From JAEINY01 sp942490535 (GTDB lineage Bacteria > Bacteroidota > Bacteroidia > Bacteroidales > Marinilabiliaceae): 64,000 nucleotides of DNA. The first letter of the stretch is position 1. Each line of letters opens with the position of its first letter. The translations under genes were made by a program, and so were the position numbers. A model generated the notes under the pieces. It saw nothing but the letters and a program-made list of their open reading frames with translations, had not been told where the DNA came from and made no database searches. The stretch spans positions 372,001-436,000 of the forward strand of contig CALNXQ010000005.1 of assembly GCA_942490535.1 (NCBI GenBank), in the 5' to 3' direction. Shown one piece after another: positions 36,510 through 45,869 of this stretch.

Positions 36510-37487
36510 TTATTTCTTATTTAATATATCTGCAGCATCCAGAGCATGATAAGTGATAATGATATCGGCACCGGCCCGTTTAATGGAAGTCAATATTTCC
36601 ATCATAACCCGGTTTTCATCAATCCAGTCGTTGGCACCCGCTGCTTTCACCATGCTGAACTCACCACTCACATTATAAGCAGCTGTTGGCATTTTGAATT
36701 CGTTCTTCACGCGGTAGATCACATCCAGGTAACTCAAGGCAGGCTTCACCATCACAATGTCGGCCCCTTCGAAAATATCTTCTTCTACCTCACGCATGGC
36801 TTCATCACTGTTGGCCGGATTCATCTGGTAGGTACTGCGGTCACCGAATTGTGGTGCACTCTCAGCTGCTTCGCGGAACGGACCATAAAAGCCGGAGGCA
36901 TATTTCGCTGCATAGGACATGATTGGAATTTTATAAAATCCCGCTTTATCCAGAGCTTCGCGAATGGCGCCTACACGTCCGTCCATCATGTCGCTGGGGG
37001 CAATGACATCGGCACCTGCTTCGGCCAATGAAACAGCCTGAGCGGCTAATGTTTTTAAGGTAGAATCGTTATCCACATCGTTGTCGATAATGGTACCGCA
37101 ATGACCATGGGTGGTGTATTCACAGTTACACACATCGGCAATCAAGTGAATGTCTTCAATCTCCGCCTTAATGGCCCGCATTGCACGTTGCACAATACCA
37201 TCGTGCTGACAAGCCACATGGCCATGTTCATCCTTGTGCTCCGGAATCCCAAATAAAAGAATGCTTTTCACACCTTTGGACACAGCGCGCTTACATTCTT
37301 CCACCAATACATCTACCGACATTTGGTAATTACCCGGCATGGAGCTAATGGGTTTCTTCACATCTTGACCGGGACAAACAAATAGGGGATATACTAAATC
37401 ATCAACACGCAAATGAGTTTCTGTCACCATGTTGCGCAAAATCTTATTGTATCGTAATCTTCTAAGTCGGGTATCAGGAAATGCCAT
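36510..37487 (-). CDS. hemB: porphobilinogen synthase (zinc-type)
   Basis: A 325-residue enzyme that condenses two 5-aminolevulinate molecules. The cysteine cluster DVCNCEYTTHGHCG (CxCx7C) is the zinc-binding form of the active site. The two Schiff-base lysines are in MSYAAKYASGFYGPFR and VMVKPALSYLD. MMDGRVGAIREALD is also conserved. Length is normal. The hemD stop lies 20 bases upstream. Confidence 0.96.
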   Translation of the reverse strand: MAFPDTRLRRLRYNKILRNMVTETHLRVDDLVYPLFVCPGQDVKKPISSMPGNYQMSVDVLVEECKRAVSKGVKSILLFGIPEHKDEHGHVACQHDGIVQRAMRAIKAEIEDIHLIADVCNCEYTTHGHCGTIIDNDVDNDSTLKTLAAQAVSLAEAGADVIAPSDMMDGRVGAIREALDKAGFYKIPIMSYAAKYASGFYGPFREAAESAPQFGDRSTYQMNPANSDEAMREVEEDIFEGADIVMVKPALSYLDVIYRVKNEFKMPTAAYNVSGEFSMVKAAGANDWIDENRVMMEILTSIKRAGADIIITYHALDAADILNKK

Positions 37488-37507
37488 AATAAATAGATTT
37501 AAATGGT

Positions 37508-38257
37508 TTAACGATATATGGGTGTTAATTTTGATTTCAATGCAAGTAATAAACCTTCGTAGGTAGAGCGATAGGCTTCCACAACGGGCACAATTCCCGT
37601 GTCTACCATAGCTTTTGTGGTGACGGGCCCAATGGATGCAAACTGAACGCCTGCATGCAGGTGCGAACTGTAATTATTCATATAGCCATGAAAACAGGAA
37701 GGACTGGTACAAACCACCATGACCTGTTTGTCGCTTTGCAAATGCTTGATGGTTTCCGGAGATGACTGATCGACAAGCGCTGTTTGATAGATGTTGATTC
37801 GTTGAAAGTCACATAAAGGACTCAAGCCTTCTTCCAATGTATCTTCAGCCAAAGCACCTAAAAGAGCAATCCATTTCTCTTCGGGATGAAAGCGTGCATG
37901 CTTCAACTCCTTTACCAGGTCGGATGCCGTTTTGCCATAAGAGACCCACCAGGGTTTAATGCCTCTTTTTTCTAACGCCAGTGCAGTTTTCTTACCGATA
38001 CAGATGAAACTTTTATCCAATACTTCAGCCGGACACAGTTGTGAAAACAAATAATCCACCCCTCGTTTACTGGTTAGAATAAGACGCCGGCTTTTAAAGA
38101 TGGTTTGTTTATCACGATCTGTAAGCGCAATGGATTCCGTTTCAATCATCACATCACTCAGCACTTCGAGGCCTGACGTCTCCAAACCTACTTTTAACAC
38201 ATCATGCGCTCCATGTGGATGCGTGAGGATGATAAGGGGTTGATGATTTAGGGTCAT
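37508..38257 (-). CDS. hemD: uroporphyrinogen-III synthase
   Basis: A 249-residue enzyme that cyclises hydroxymethylbilane with inversion of ring D. HemD proteins are poorly conserved. The recognisable features are LILTSKRGVDYLF in the first lobe and VVCTSPSCFHGYMNNY, then QFASIGPVTTKAMVDTGI, in the second, which is the substrate-cleft region. Its position two bases after the hemC stop confirms the assignment. Confidence 0.9.
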   Translation of the reverse strand: MTLNHQPLIILTHPHGAHDVLKVGLETSGLEVLSDVMIETESIALTDRDKQTIFKSRRLILTSKRGVDYLFSQLCPAEVLDKSFICIGKKTALALEKRGIKPWWVSYGKTASDLVKELKHARFHPEEKWIALLGALAEDTLEEGLSPLCDFQRINIYQTALVDQSSPETIKHLQSDKQVMVVCTSPSCFHGYMNNYSSHLHAGVQFASIGPVTTKAMVDTGIVPVVEAYRSTYEGLLLALKSKLTPIYR

Positions 38258-38259
38258 GA

Positions 38260-39195
38260 TCAGCGATTAAATTGTCTGACATGCTCCAATATTTCTTTAC
38301 CTCCCTGCGCTTCCAATTGTCTGGCCAGGCTTCGCCCAATGCGTTCTGCATCTTCAGCAGCACCTTGCTCTGTACCTCTTAATTCTTTCGATCCATCCGG
38401 CATGGCCACCAGTCCAAGCAGACTGAGTTGACCATTGGTAATGGTGGCATGGGCCCCGATGGGTATTTGACAGCCCCCTTCCAATTCATTTAGAAAGCTC
38501 CGTTCAGCTGTAATTTGCAGGTAAGTTTCCTGGCAATGCAAGGCTTTTACAACTTTATCAATCACCTCATCGTGTTCACGAATCTCAATAGCAATGGCCC
38601 CCTGCCCGCAGGCGGAAACTAAATAATCGGCTTCAAACAATTCAGTGATACGCTCTTCCATACCCAAACGAATAAGTCCGGCACCGGCCATCACCATGGC
38701 ATCACAATAACCATCATCCATCTTCTGAAGACGTGTATTCACATTTCCACGGATATCGATGACCTGCACATCAGGATTAATACGATGAACTTGTGCTTTT
38801 CGACGCAGGCTGGAAGTCGCTACTTTATGCGCCTTGGTCATCTCCTCCAGCTTCAAGCCCTCCCGGCTCACCCAGGCATCTTTGTATTCGGCCCGGCTCA
38901 GGATGGCTCCTAACTGGGCACCTTCCGGAAATATTGTGGGCATATCCTTCAGACTATGAACAGCCATATCCACTTCACCATTGAAAAGTGACACCTCCAG
39001 CTCCTTGGTGAACAAACCCTTATCGCCAATTTTTGATAAGGCTACATCCAGTATTTTATCCCCCTTGGTAGAGATAATAACCAGTTCAAAGGATTGTTGA
39101 GGAAAGGCTTGTTCCAGTTTTGTTTTTACTAAGTTGGCTTGATACAGGGCTAATTGACTGCCACGGGTCCCGATTCGGATGGAAGATTTTGTCAT
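38260..39195 (-). CDS. hemC: hydroxymethylbilane synthase
   Basis: A 311-residue enzyme (porphobilinogen deaminase) that polymerises four porphobilinogens. IRIGTRGSQLALYQANLVK starts the fold. AVHSLKDMPT holds the catalytic Asp region. GGCQIPIGAHA contains the cysteine that carries the dipyrromethane cofactor. Length is normal. It sits 53 bases after hemA, with hemD two bases behind. Confidence 0.97.
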   Translation of the reverse strand: MTKSSIRIGTRGSQLALYQANLVKTKLEQAFPQQSFELVIISTKGDKILDVALSKIGDKGLFTKELEVSLFNGEVDMAVHSLKDMPTIFPEGAQLGAILSRAEYKDAWVSREGLKLEEMTKAHKVATSSLRRKAQVHRINPDVQVIDIRGNVNTRLQKMDDGYCDAMVMAGAGLIRLGMEERITELFEADYLVSACGQGAIAIEIREHDEVIDKVVKALHCQETYLQITAERSFLNELEGGCQIPIGAHATITNGQLSLLGLVAMPDGSKELRGTEQGAAEDAERIGRSLARQLEAQGGKEILEHVRQFNR

Positions 39196-39248
39196 AGAAT
39201 ACCAGAACTAGAGTAAGGGATAAGGCCTAACTTATCACGATTTATAAA

Positions 39249-40517
39249 TTAAGAGCTGAAGTTAAAAAATTCTTCGATTACTTTTACTTTTTCAGGATCA
39301 CGACCTTCATTGGTTACCTGACGAATTTGTTTGATCATCATCCGGGTGAGTTTGGAGCTCAGATGTTGACCATATTCTGATATTTTCTGATGATCATCTT
39401 CGTCCCCTTTGATCTTTTTATAATTACGCGCCTCTTCCTGATTAATGTTTTTGAAAATAGAGGTGATGGTCGTGATGGCAGAGCTCATGCGACGGACATT
39501 CATCCAATCGTCAAATTCAGTCAGCACCTCATCAATGATGGCTTCTGCTTCATCCAGTTTCCCTTTTCGTTTTTCAAAGTTGGTTTTCACCACCTCTTCC
39601 ATTTGATCCAGATCATATAGGGTAATACCTTCAATCTGTTTCACCAAAGGATCCACATTGCGCGGGTTGCACAAATCCATGACCATCAATGGTCGATAGT
39701 CACGAGCAGCCATAATATCCAGGGCCAATTCATGGGTCAACAAGGCCCGTTGCGCACCTGTTGAATAAATAACTAAATCGGTTTCTATGAGTTGTTGTGT
39801 ATAGTCCTCAAATGGAAAGGCCTTACCACCAATACGATCAGCCAATTGCTCGGCTTTTCCGGCAGTACGGTTGGTCACCCAAATGTCTTTACACTTCTTT
39901 TTTGAAAGGTTGAGTGCCACGATGGAACCGGTTTCACCTGTTCCCACGGTCAATGCTTTTGAATGTGCCAGACACCCCAGCTTTTTACCGGCCAACTCCA
40001 CGGCTGCAGAACTTACCGAAACAGCCCCGCGATTCAAATGGGTTCGCGTTCTCACCTGCTTACCGGCTTCGAACGCCTTATGTACCATGCGTGTAATTTC
40101 AGGGCCCACCATAGCGGTATTATCCACCCAGCTAAAAGCCTCCTTAATTTGAGATACAATCTGGTACTCCCCTAAAATGAGTGAATCTAAACCAGTAGCC
40201 ACCCGAAATAGATGACGTGCGGCATCAAGACCTACATTGGAGTAAAGATATTTCTTTACGGAGTCCGACTTTTTAAAATACGCTACATAAGCATCTGTAA
40301 CTTCTTCGAGATAAGCATTTGCATCGGCAATCAAGGCACTATCTGCTTCAAAATATAGCTCTGTGCGGTTACAAGTACTCAATGCAAAGATACCTGACAC
40401 ATCGCATTTGTGGCTCAGGTATTCATATAACCCCGCTATTTCTGCTTTGGAAATAACCAGTTGTTCTCTGATCTCTAAAAGTGCTGTCTGGTGACTTATG
40501 CCAATTAAACCAACCAT
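39249..40517 (-). CDS. hemA: glutamyl-tRNA reductase
   Basis: A 422-residue NADPH enzyme that reduces glutamyl-tRNA to glutamate-1-semialdehyde, the first committed and usually rate-setting step of tetrapyrrole synthesis. LIGISHQTALLEIREQL opens the catalytic domain. ALSTCNRTELYF carries the active-site cysteine. GTGETGSIVALNLSKK is the NADPH loop. DLCNPRNVDP and a C-terminal dimerisation helix complete it. It is the first gene of the heme operon, so its promoter region (40579-40629) should control the whole set. Confidence 0.96.
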   Translation of the reverse strand: MVGLIGISHQTALLEIREQLVISKAEIAGLYEYLSHKCDVSGIFALSTCNRTELYFEADSALIADANAYLEEVTDAYVAYFKKSDSVKKYLYSNVGLDAARHLFRVATGLDSLILGEYQIVSQIKEAFSWVDNTAMVGPEITRMVHKAFEAGKQVRTRTHLNRGAVSVSSAAVELAGKKLGCLAHSKALTVGTGETGSIVALNLSKKKCKDIWVTNRTAGKAEQLADRIGGKAFPFEDYTQQLIETDLVIYSTGAQRALLTHELALDIMAARDYRPLMVMDLCNPRNVDPLVKQIEGITLYDLDQMEEVVKTNFEKRKGKLDEAEAIIDEVLTEFDDWMNVRRMSSAITTITSIFKNINQEEARNYKKIKGDEDDHQKISEYGQHLSSKLTRMMIKQIRQVTNEGRDPEKVKVIEEFFNFSS

Positions 40518-40578
40518 ATGTTCTGTGTCCGGATAATGATGTGTGCGTTCGATAAAGCTATTTCGGTAACTTTCTACT

Positions 40579-40629
40579 CAAAAATAAAGATCAAATCTGT
40601 AGTAAATCTGTAGAATTGGAAAATTCTAC
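40579..40629 (-). promoter_or_regulatory. heme operon promoter with candidate operators
   Basis: On the minus strand there is a -7 TATTTTTG (40579-40586) but no good -33. Instead there is a direct repeat, AAATCTGTAG at 40593-40602 and again at 40604-40613 (11-bp step), and a perfect palindrome GTAGAATTggaaAATTCTAC (40610-40629). A weak -33 covered by repeats suggests activator-dependent control. The binding protein is unknown. Confidence 0.55.
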
Positions 40630-40768
40630 TCCTCCCGCTGCTACTTTTTTCAAAATTCATTGTTTTTGGCTTGATAGCTATTGAATAAGACTACCTCTGA
40701 TTTTAATCATTCTCTGATACGTCCAAAGACCACTTGAATTGTCTATAGAATGTACTAATCGAAAAGCC

Positions 40769-41461
40769 ATGAGACGCGTATTTATTATTTTGTCATTAAT
40801 CTATCTGTTCACCCATGTGAATGCACAAGAAGAAACCATTGAACATGATTACGCTGGAAGTATCATTTTGAACTGGGCACCCTTATCATCGTTTGATACG
40901 TATCCACGCATCCGCTTAGGCGCTGAGATAGGGGTATCACAACGCATTAGCATCGGCACCGACATCGGCTTTAATCTATCTAACTACCAACGCGGCAGTT
41001 ACAACAATAGCTGGAACGACCGATCCTATCGAATATTTGAAGTGCGTCCGGAGATCAAATTCTTCTTTAACGACAAATACCGCGCACGTTGGTATAGTGC
41101 TGTTGAATTCTATTATAACTACCTGGAAGAAGATCTGGAAGAGGATCATTTCTACCGGGACAAGGGTGAGATACGCATCGATTACGATAAGGCCACGTAC
41201 CAACGCTCGAAGTTTGGTGCGCATTATAAATTTGGTGTCAGTCTCCGAATGGGCTCGCGCATGGTATTTGATCCCTATGTGGGTATTGGGTTTCGATTTC
41301 TTGAACGAGAATACGTTGACGTAGAAAATCCAGCCATTGATCCGGATGGTAGTACCGATTGGGATGAATGGCTCTGGAGCGATGCCCGCCGTTACGAAGG
41401 AAACTTCTGGGGAATGAACCTGGCCGGGGGTTTCAGACTGGGGATTTATCTGTCGAAATAA
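40769..41461 (+). CDS. outer-membrane beta-barrel-like protein, uncharacterised
   Basis: A 230-residue protein with a signal peptide (RRVFIILSLIYLFTHVNAQ, cleaved near residue 19). The remainder has alternating hydrophobic strands rich in Tyr, Phe, Arg and Asp (ISIGTDIGFNLSN, YRIFEVRPEIKFFF, KFGAHYKFGVSLRMG, DPYVGIGFRFLERE) and ends GMNLAGGFRLGIYLSK. It looks like an 8- to 10-stranded barrel, but I do not recognise a family. ATG 40769 is chosen because the signal peptide starts there. Divergent from hemA across a 251-base gap. Confidence 0.6.
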   Translation: MRRVFIILSLIYLFTHVNAQEETIEHDYAGSIILNWAPLSSFDTYPRIRLGAEIGVSQRISIGTDIGFNLSNYQRGSYNNSWNDRSYRIFEVRPEIKFFFNDKYRARWYSAVEFYYNYLEEDLEEDHFYRDKGEIRIDYDKATYQRSKFGAHYKFGVSLRMGSRMVFDPYVGIGFRFLEREYVDVENPAIDPDGSTDWDEWLWSDARRYEGNFWGMNLAGGFRLGIYLSK

Positions 41462-41470
41462 ATAGATCAT

Positions 41471-41504
41471 CCCAGCTTCTCAATCCGAAGCTGGGAATTT
41501 TTTG
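41471..41504. terminator. convergent terminator
   Basis: CCCAGCTT (41471-41478) pairs with AAGCTGGG (41488-41495), followed by AATTTTTT. It lies between a plus-strand gene ending at 41461 and a minus-strand gene ending at 41507. Confidence 0.8.
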
Positions 41505-41506
41505 TT

Positions 41507-42028
41507 CTATTGCCACTTAAATCCTAAACCCAGATTAAGTTTGATCAATTCCATCTCCGCACAGTGCCAGGCATCGTGTTTAAATAACCAGGACAAAATC
41601 TCATACTTTGTTTTCGCAATGGGATGACTCAGCGATGTTGCTTCCGCTGGCAAATCCAATTCTTCATCAGATAGCGCAGCCAGCTTTTGTTGGCAAATTG
41701 TATGCACCAAATTGAGCTCTCTTACTAATTGCGATGGCTCCATCAAATCTTCAGGTAACACGCGTTCTTTAGATCCCAAACCAATGCAGTATTTTCGATA
41801 AATGGGAAGAGAGAGCTGCTTTAGAATGGACTCATCCGGTCCTGAAATCATACTTATTCCCTGAAGGTTAGTGGCAATGACCAGATGACCCACTTGCCAC
41901 GCAATGTTTGACTGGGGCATACCTGCCTTTTCAAACCATTTATCGCTTGGCACTTGATCTAAAAAAGTCTGTATCACGTGACGGCTTTGCTGAAACTGGT
42001 CCTGTAAAAATTGAATTCGTGTACTCAT
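41507..42028 (-). CDS. DinB family protein
   Basis: A 173-residue four-helix-bundle protein. Metal-ligand histidines are in WQVGHLVIATN and in FKHDAWHCAEMELI, the arrangement of the DinB/YfiT-like metal-dependent hydrolase fold. Some relatives act as bacillithiol or mycothiol transferases, but no substrate can be assigned here. It has a good promoter at 42054-42084. Confidence 0.8.
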   Translation of the reverse strand: MSTRIQFLQDQFQQSRHVIQTFLDQVPSDKWFEKAGMPQSNIAWQVGHLVIATNLQGISMISGPDESILKQLSLPIYRKYCIGLGSKERVLPEDLMEPSQLVRELNLVHTICQQKLAALSDEELDLPAEATSLSHPIAKTKYEILSWLFKHDAWHCAEMELIKLNLGLGFKWQ

Positions 42029-42053
42029 GATTAATAACGATTATGTGATAACA

Positions 42054-42084
42054 CAAAGCTAGATCGAAAAGACAACCTTCCACA
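42054..42084 (-). promoter_or_regulatory. promoter of the DinB-family gene
   Basis: On the minus strand, TGTG (42081-42084), 19 bases, then TAGCTTTG (42054-42061). The -7 matches the Bacteroidota consensus exactly and the -33 has one mismatch. Confidence 0.6.
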
Positions 42085-42175
42085 GAGGCTACTATGCCAA
42101 CATAAGGTGGCATACGTGCCATATCTCACGCCATCCGAAAAATTCCATTAGTTTCGTAATTCAAAGTTATAACTA

Positions 42176-43138
42176 ATGAAAGTAGTCATTCTGGTTTTTG
42201 ATGATTGTTCCTTATTTGCCGTTTCAGGAATGGTTTCCTTACTCAATAATGCCAACCAATTATACACGGGTAAACCAACGGATTATTTCGAGGTTGAATT
42301 ACTGAGCACCACCTCCTCAAAGCAAGTTACCTGCAGTTTTAACATGCCCGTTACGTGCCACTCCACCATGAATGATTACACCCGCGTTCCGGACCTGGTA
42401 ATTGTTCCAGGCATCGAAAGCATCATACCTAAAAAACTGGATCAATTAAAACACGTCAGCCAATGGATCTCCCTCATGCATGCAAAAGGAGTACGCATCA
42501 CTGGTTCCTGCACAGGTAATTTCATCATTGCCCAAGCGGGCATCCTGGATGGTAAAATGGCAACAACGCATTGGAAAGCAACTGAACTTTTCAAACAGTG
42601 CTTCCCCAAGGTGACAGTATGTGACGAAAAAATACTCATTGATCAGGGATCCATAATCATGGGAGGGGGCACATTATCTTTCCAGAACATGATGATGTAT
42701 CTGGTGGAAAAGCAGATGGGAAAAGACACTGCCATTGCACTTTCAAAGTTTATGCTCCTGGACATGAAAAAAGATCCGCAATCGGCTTATGCGGCATTTA
42801 ACAGTCAGAAAAACCATGCAGACGTGGCCATCTTAAGGGCTCAAAACCTCATTGAAGATAAGCCCTCCAACAGATGGAACATCGAAACTTTAGCCCATCA
42901 AGTGGCCATTAGTGTCCGTCACTTCAACCGGCGCTTTAAAAACGCCACAGGTCAGGCTCCGGCTGAGTATATCAGACGTGTAAAAATTGAAACCGCTAAA
43001 CACTTTTTAGAAAGCAGCCAATTAACTTTTGAAGAAATTGTGCAGAAAGTGGGATATGAAGATGTCAGCTCCTTCCGAAAACAATTTACGAAGCTGGTTG
43101 GTATTACTCCCATCCAATATCGACACAAATACAATTGA
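42176..43138 (+). CDS. GlxA-type transcriptional regulator (DJ-1/PfpI plus AraC HTH)
   Basis: A 320-residue regulator. Residues 1-185 form a DJ-1/PfpI-like amidotransferase domain: VVILVFDDCSLFAVSGMVSL at the start, and RITGSCTGNFIIAQAGILDG, in which the nucleophile-position cysteine is kept (GSCTG). Residues about 225-320 form an AraC-type double helix-turn-helix: WNIETLAHQVAISVRHFNRR, then FEEIVQKVGYEDVSSFRKQF. The first domain normally serves as a sensor. Target genes are unknown; the divergent DinB gene and the downstream TfoX-like gene are the nearest candidates. Confidence 0.9.
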   Translation: MKVVILVFDDCSLFAVSGMVSLLNNANQLYTGKPTDYFEVELLSTTSSKQVTCSFNMPVTCHSTMNDYTRVPDLVIVPGIESIIPKKLDQLKHVSQWISLMHAKGVRITGSCTGNFIIAQAGILDGKMATTHWKATELFKQCFPKVTVCDEKILIDQGSIIMGGGTLSFQNMMMYLVEKQMGKDTAIALSKFMLLDMKKDPQSAYAAFNSQKNHADVAILRAQNLIEDKPSNRWNIETLAHQVAISVRHFNRRFKNATGQAPAEYIRRVKIETAKHFLESSQLTFEEIVQKVGYEDVSSFRKQFTKLVGITPIQYRHKYN

Positions 43139-43207
43139 CAGTTTATCCGCTAATTAGTAAAATTGCTAATCCAGTACAGGATTTTTGACACATTAAAATT
43201 CGAACAT

Positions 43208-43549
43208 ATGGCATACGATGAACATTTAGCCGATCGGTTAAGAAATGCATTGAAAGACAAAAACACCCCCTATATCGAAAAGAAAATGATGGGCGGCCTG
43301 TGTTTTATGGTAGATGATAAGATGTGCGTGGGCGTTGTAAAAAACAATCTCATGGCCCGTATTGATCCTGGCACCTATGAACAAGTCCTGACACTTTCTG
43401 GCTGTCGACCGATGGATTTTACCGGACGTCCCATGAAAGGATTTGTCTTCGTTACACCAGATGGTGTGGATTTAGACGAAGAGCTGGAAGCCTGGGTTCA
43501 GCGGTGTTTGGATTATAATCCGAAAGCGAAATCGAGCAAGAAGAAATAG
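43208..43549 (+). CDS. TfoX N-terminal domain protein
   Basis: A 113-residue protein made of the TfoX/Sxy N-terminal domain alone: EKKMMGGLCFMVDDKMCVGV, NNLMARIDPGTYEQVL and the late GRPMKGFVFVTPDG. The C-terminal TfoX domain is absent. Full-length Sxy promotes competence gene expression in gamma-proteobacteria; stand-alone N-domains are common and uncharacterised. ATG 43208 is chosen because the conserved MAYDEHLADRLR starts there. Confidence 0.8.
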   Translation: MAYDEHLADRLRNALKDKNTPYIEKKMMGGLCFMVDDKMCVGVVKNNLMARIDPGTYEQVLTLSGCRPMDFTGRPMKGFVFVTPDGVDLDEELEAWVQRCLDYNPKAKSSKKK

Positions 43550-43583
43550 TACCTTAGCCGCAAACTGATAAAACTATTGACCA

Positions 43584-43880
43584 ATGATTGAATTGCTTGA
43601 AGACGTATTAACCTTCTACCAGATTGACAAACAAAATTTTGAAGACATTACCTTACGAAAACTCACACTCACGGAAAAAGTGCGTTACAATACCGTGCAA
43701 GCAAATTTTCTAATACCCACTGTGTCACCTTTTTCTTTTTTTAACCGAAAACCGGAAGCAGAAGGATATTATCGGGTACTGGAACAGGCTGATGGCACTT
43801 GCCACTTTTTTTATATGGAGATTATCATGTATGAAGGGACATTGAAAGACATTCGAGAACTGGATGCCTACACCATTTAA
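43584..43880 (+). CDS. small conserved-looking protein of unknown function
   Basis: A 98-residue soluble protein with no signal peptide or membrane segment. Predicted N-terminal helices (MIELLEDVLTFYQIDKQNFE) are followed by a beta-rich half (EGYYRVLEQADGTCHFFYME). I do not recognise a family. The codon use is like its neighbours and it starts 34 bases after the TfoX-like gene, so it is probably real and co-transcribed. Confidence 0.5.
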   Translation: MIELLEDVLTFYQIDKQNFEDITLRKLTLTEKVRYNTVQANFLIPTVSPFSFFNRKPEAEGYYRVLEQADGTCHFFYMEIIMYEGTLKDIRELDAYTI

Positions 43881-43885
43881 CTATA

Positions 43886-43917
43886 AAAAAACAGCTTAAT
43901 CCAGAAAGATTAAGCTG
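43886..43917 (-). terminator. terminator of the fabH-like/lpxH transcript
   Basis: CAGCTTAATC (43892-43901) pairs with GATTAAGCTG (43908-43917). On the minus strand it is followed by seven T residues. It also lies just after the plus-strand gene ending at 43880. Confidence 0.75.
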
Positions 43918-43941
43918 CCTGTTATTTGGAGGACACCTAAC

Positions 43942-45030
43942 TTACGGCATCTTATACATAAACGCGTTGATATTCATTCCGGCTCCCACAGAGGTCATCA
44001 TCACATAATCGCCACTATTTAATTCGTGCCCTTCCAGCTGACCTTTACAAATCAAATCAAACAAGGTGGGAACGGTGGCCACACTACTGTTTCCCAAAGT
44101 CCGAATGGTCATGGGCATGACACTGTAATCGGCATCGCGCAAACCATATAAACGAAAAAACCGTTTCAAAATAGCTTCATCCATTTTTGAATTGGCCTGG
44201 TGAATCAACACCTTTTTCACATCCTTGAGGGTCAGTCCATTTACATCCAGGCATTCTTTTGCCAAAGTAGGCACATTGGTCAGTGCATAATTATAAAGAC
44301 GACGACCGTACATTTTTAAAAAGAGGTTACCCCCCTTTAACTCCGGGTTATAAGGCTCACCCATGTGCAACAGATCCATGTGCTCGACGGTATCCGTCTG
44401 AGCAGCATGCCTGAGCATTCCAACCGGCTCAGCACTTTCACGCGCTTCTAAGAGAACCGCTCCGGCACCATCTGCAAAAATCATCGAATCCCGGTCATGC
44501 GGTTCCATAGAACGACTCAAAGTATCCGCCCCAATTACCAAGGCACTTTTGGCATCGCCCGATTTGATGTAATAATTCGCCTGAATCATGGCTTGTGTCC
44601 ATCCCGGACAGCCAAAAAGAGTGTCGTAAGCAATGGTCTTCGGATTCTTAATTCCCAACTTATGTTTCACCCGGGAAGCCATAGTTGGCAACACATCCGG
44701 ATAATTAGACCCATGCCGCATATCGCCCAAATTATGAGCCACAATGATATAATCCAATTGTTCGGGATCAAAACCGGCATCTTCTATAGCTGCCTTACCG
44801 GCAAAGGTTGCCAAATCAGAGGTCATATGTTTTTTCTCAGCACAACGACGCTCGGCAATATCAGTAATCTGTTCAAACTTCTCAACGATCTCCTGCCCCG
44901 GTAAATCAATGGGTGTACCATCTTCATTAAAGAATCGATTGTTGATAAAATCAGCATTCGAAACTACCACAGGAGGAATGTAACTACCCGTACCGGTAGC
45001 TACGGCATAAATCCCAGCCTTAGATTCCAT
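43942..45030 (-). CDS. 3-oxoacyl-ACP synthase III family protein (FabH-like)
   Basis: A 362-residue thiolase-fold enzyme. The catalytic triad is complete: C141 in TLFGCPGWTQ, H277 in LIHQANSKMD and N314 in LGNSSVATV. It is longer than standard FabH (about 320-335 residues) and has an insertion near residues 35-50. It may start fatty-acid chains or act in a specialised lipid or secondary pathway. It lies 31 bases after lpxH and shares its promoter. Confidence 0.85.
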   Translation of the reverse strand: MESKAGIYAVATGTGSYIPPVVVSNADFINNRFFNEDGTPIDLPGQEIVEKFEQITDIAERRCAEKKHMTSDLATFAGKAAIEDAGFDPEQLDYIIVAHNLGDMRHGSNYPDVLPTMASRVKHKLGIKNPKTIAYDTLFGCPGWTQAMIQANYYIKSGDAKSALVIGADTLSRSMEPHDRDSMIFADGAGAVLLEARESAEPVGMLRHAAQTDTVEHMDLLHMGEPYNPELKGGNLFLKMYGRRLYNYALTNVPTLAKECLDVNGLTLKDVKKVLIHQANSKMDEAILKRFFRLYGLRDADYSVMPMTIRTLGNSSVATVPTLFDLICKGQLEGHELNSGDYVMMTSVGAGMNINAFMYKMP

Positions 45031-45061
45031 TTATTACTTTTTAGCTATATCAAACTTTACT

Positions 45062-45826
45062 TCAATCATCGAAAAACTTCAATTCCAAAGAATTTCCGTC
45101 AAACTCCCCATATGAGAAGTGCTGCACCCAATCACCCAGATAAACTAATTGACAGCCAGGTCCCACATCGACCTTGCGTGCCACATGCCGGTGACCAAAT
45201 ACAAAATAATCGACTGATTGATATTCTTGTTGTTGTAATACTTCTTTTGCGTATAATACAGAGAACTCCTTGTCATCACCTAAATAATTAACACCATGTG
45301 ATTTCAAGTTTTTCTCACGGCTTTTTCGGGACCAAAAAGAGGCCATGCCAATTCCGAAATTCGGATGTAGACGCGCAAACAGCCATTGTGCAAACCCATT
45401 TGTAAAGACCGCTTTCAAAAAATTATAGTGCGGGTCATAATTCCCCAGCCCATCACCATGCGCCAGGTAAAACGTTTTTCCTTCCAGGATTTTAACCAAT
45501 GGTTCGCGATACAAATGAATACCGCACTCGGTTGTCAGATAATCAAATAACCAAATGTCATGATTACCGGTAAAGAAATGTACAGGGATTCCGGCATCCG
45601 TTAATTCCGTTAGTTTACCTAAAAAACGGGTATAACCTCGGGGAACAACCTGCTTGTATTCAAACCAGAAATCAAAGATATCACCCATCAAATAGATCTC
45701 AGCAGCCGATTCTTTAATTTCATCCAGCCACCGGACAAAACGTTTTTCATGTGCCCTGTGATCTTTTATGCCAGGTGCCCCCAAATGCACATCTGACGCA
45801 AAATATATTCTTTTTCCTGTTTCCAA
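45062..45826 (-). CDS. lpxH: UDP-2,3-diacylglucosamine diphosphatase
   Basis: A 254-residue peripheral membrane metallophosphoesterase that cleaves UDP-2,3-diacylglucosamine to lipid X in lipid A synthesis. The calcineurin-type metal motifs are present: FASDVHLGAP (D12, H14), MGDIFDFWFEY (D49), GNHDIW (N88, H89), YLAHGDGLG and FGHRHVARK. It has its own good promoter and is followed by the FabH-like gene. Confidence 0.9.
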   Translation of the reverse strand: METGKRIYFASDVHLGAPGIKDHRAHEKRFVRWLDEIKESAAEIYLMGDIFDFWFEYKQVVPRGYTRFLGKLTELTDAGIPVHFFTGNHDIWLFDYLTTECGIHLYREPLVKILEGKTFYLAHGDGLGNYDPHYNFLKAVFTNGFAQWLFARLHPNFGIGMASFWSRKSREKNLKSHGVNYLGDDKEFSVLYAKEVLQQQEYQSVDYFVFGHRHVARKVDVGPGCQLVYLGDWVQHFSYGEFDGNSLELKFFDD

Positions 45827-45869
45827 ACTTAAACTGGTTATGTAAACCTGGATTCCCTTAATAATCGGA

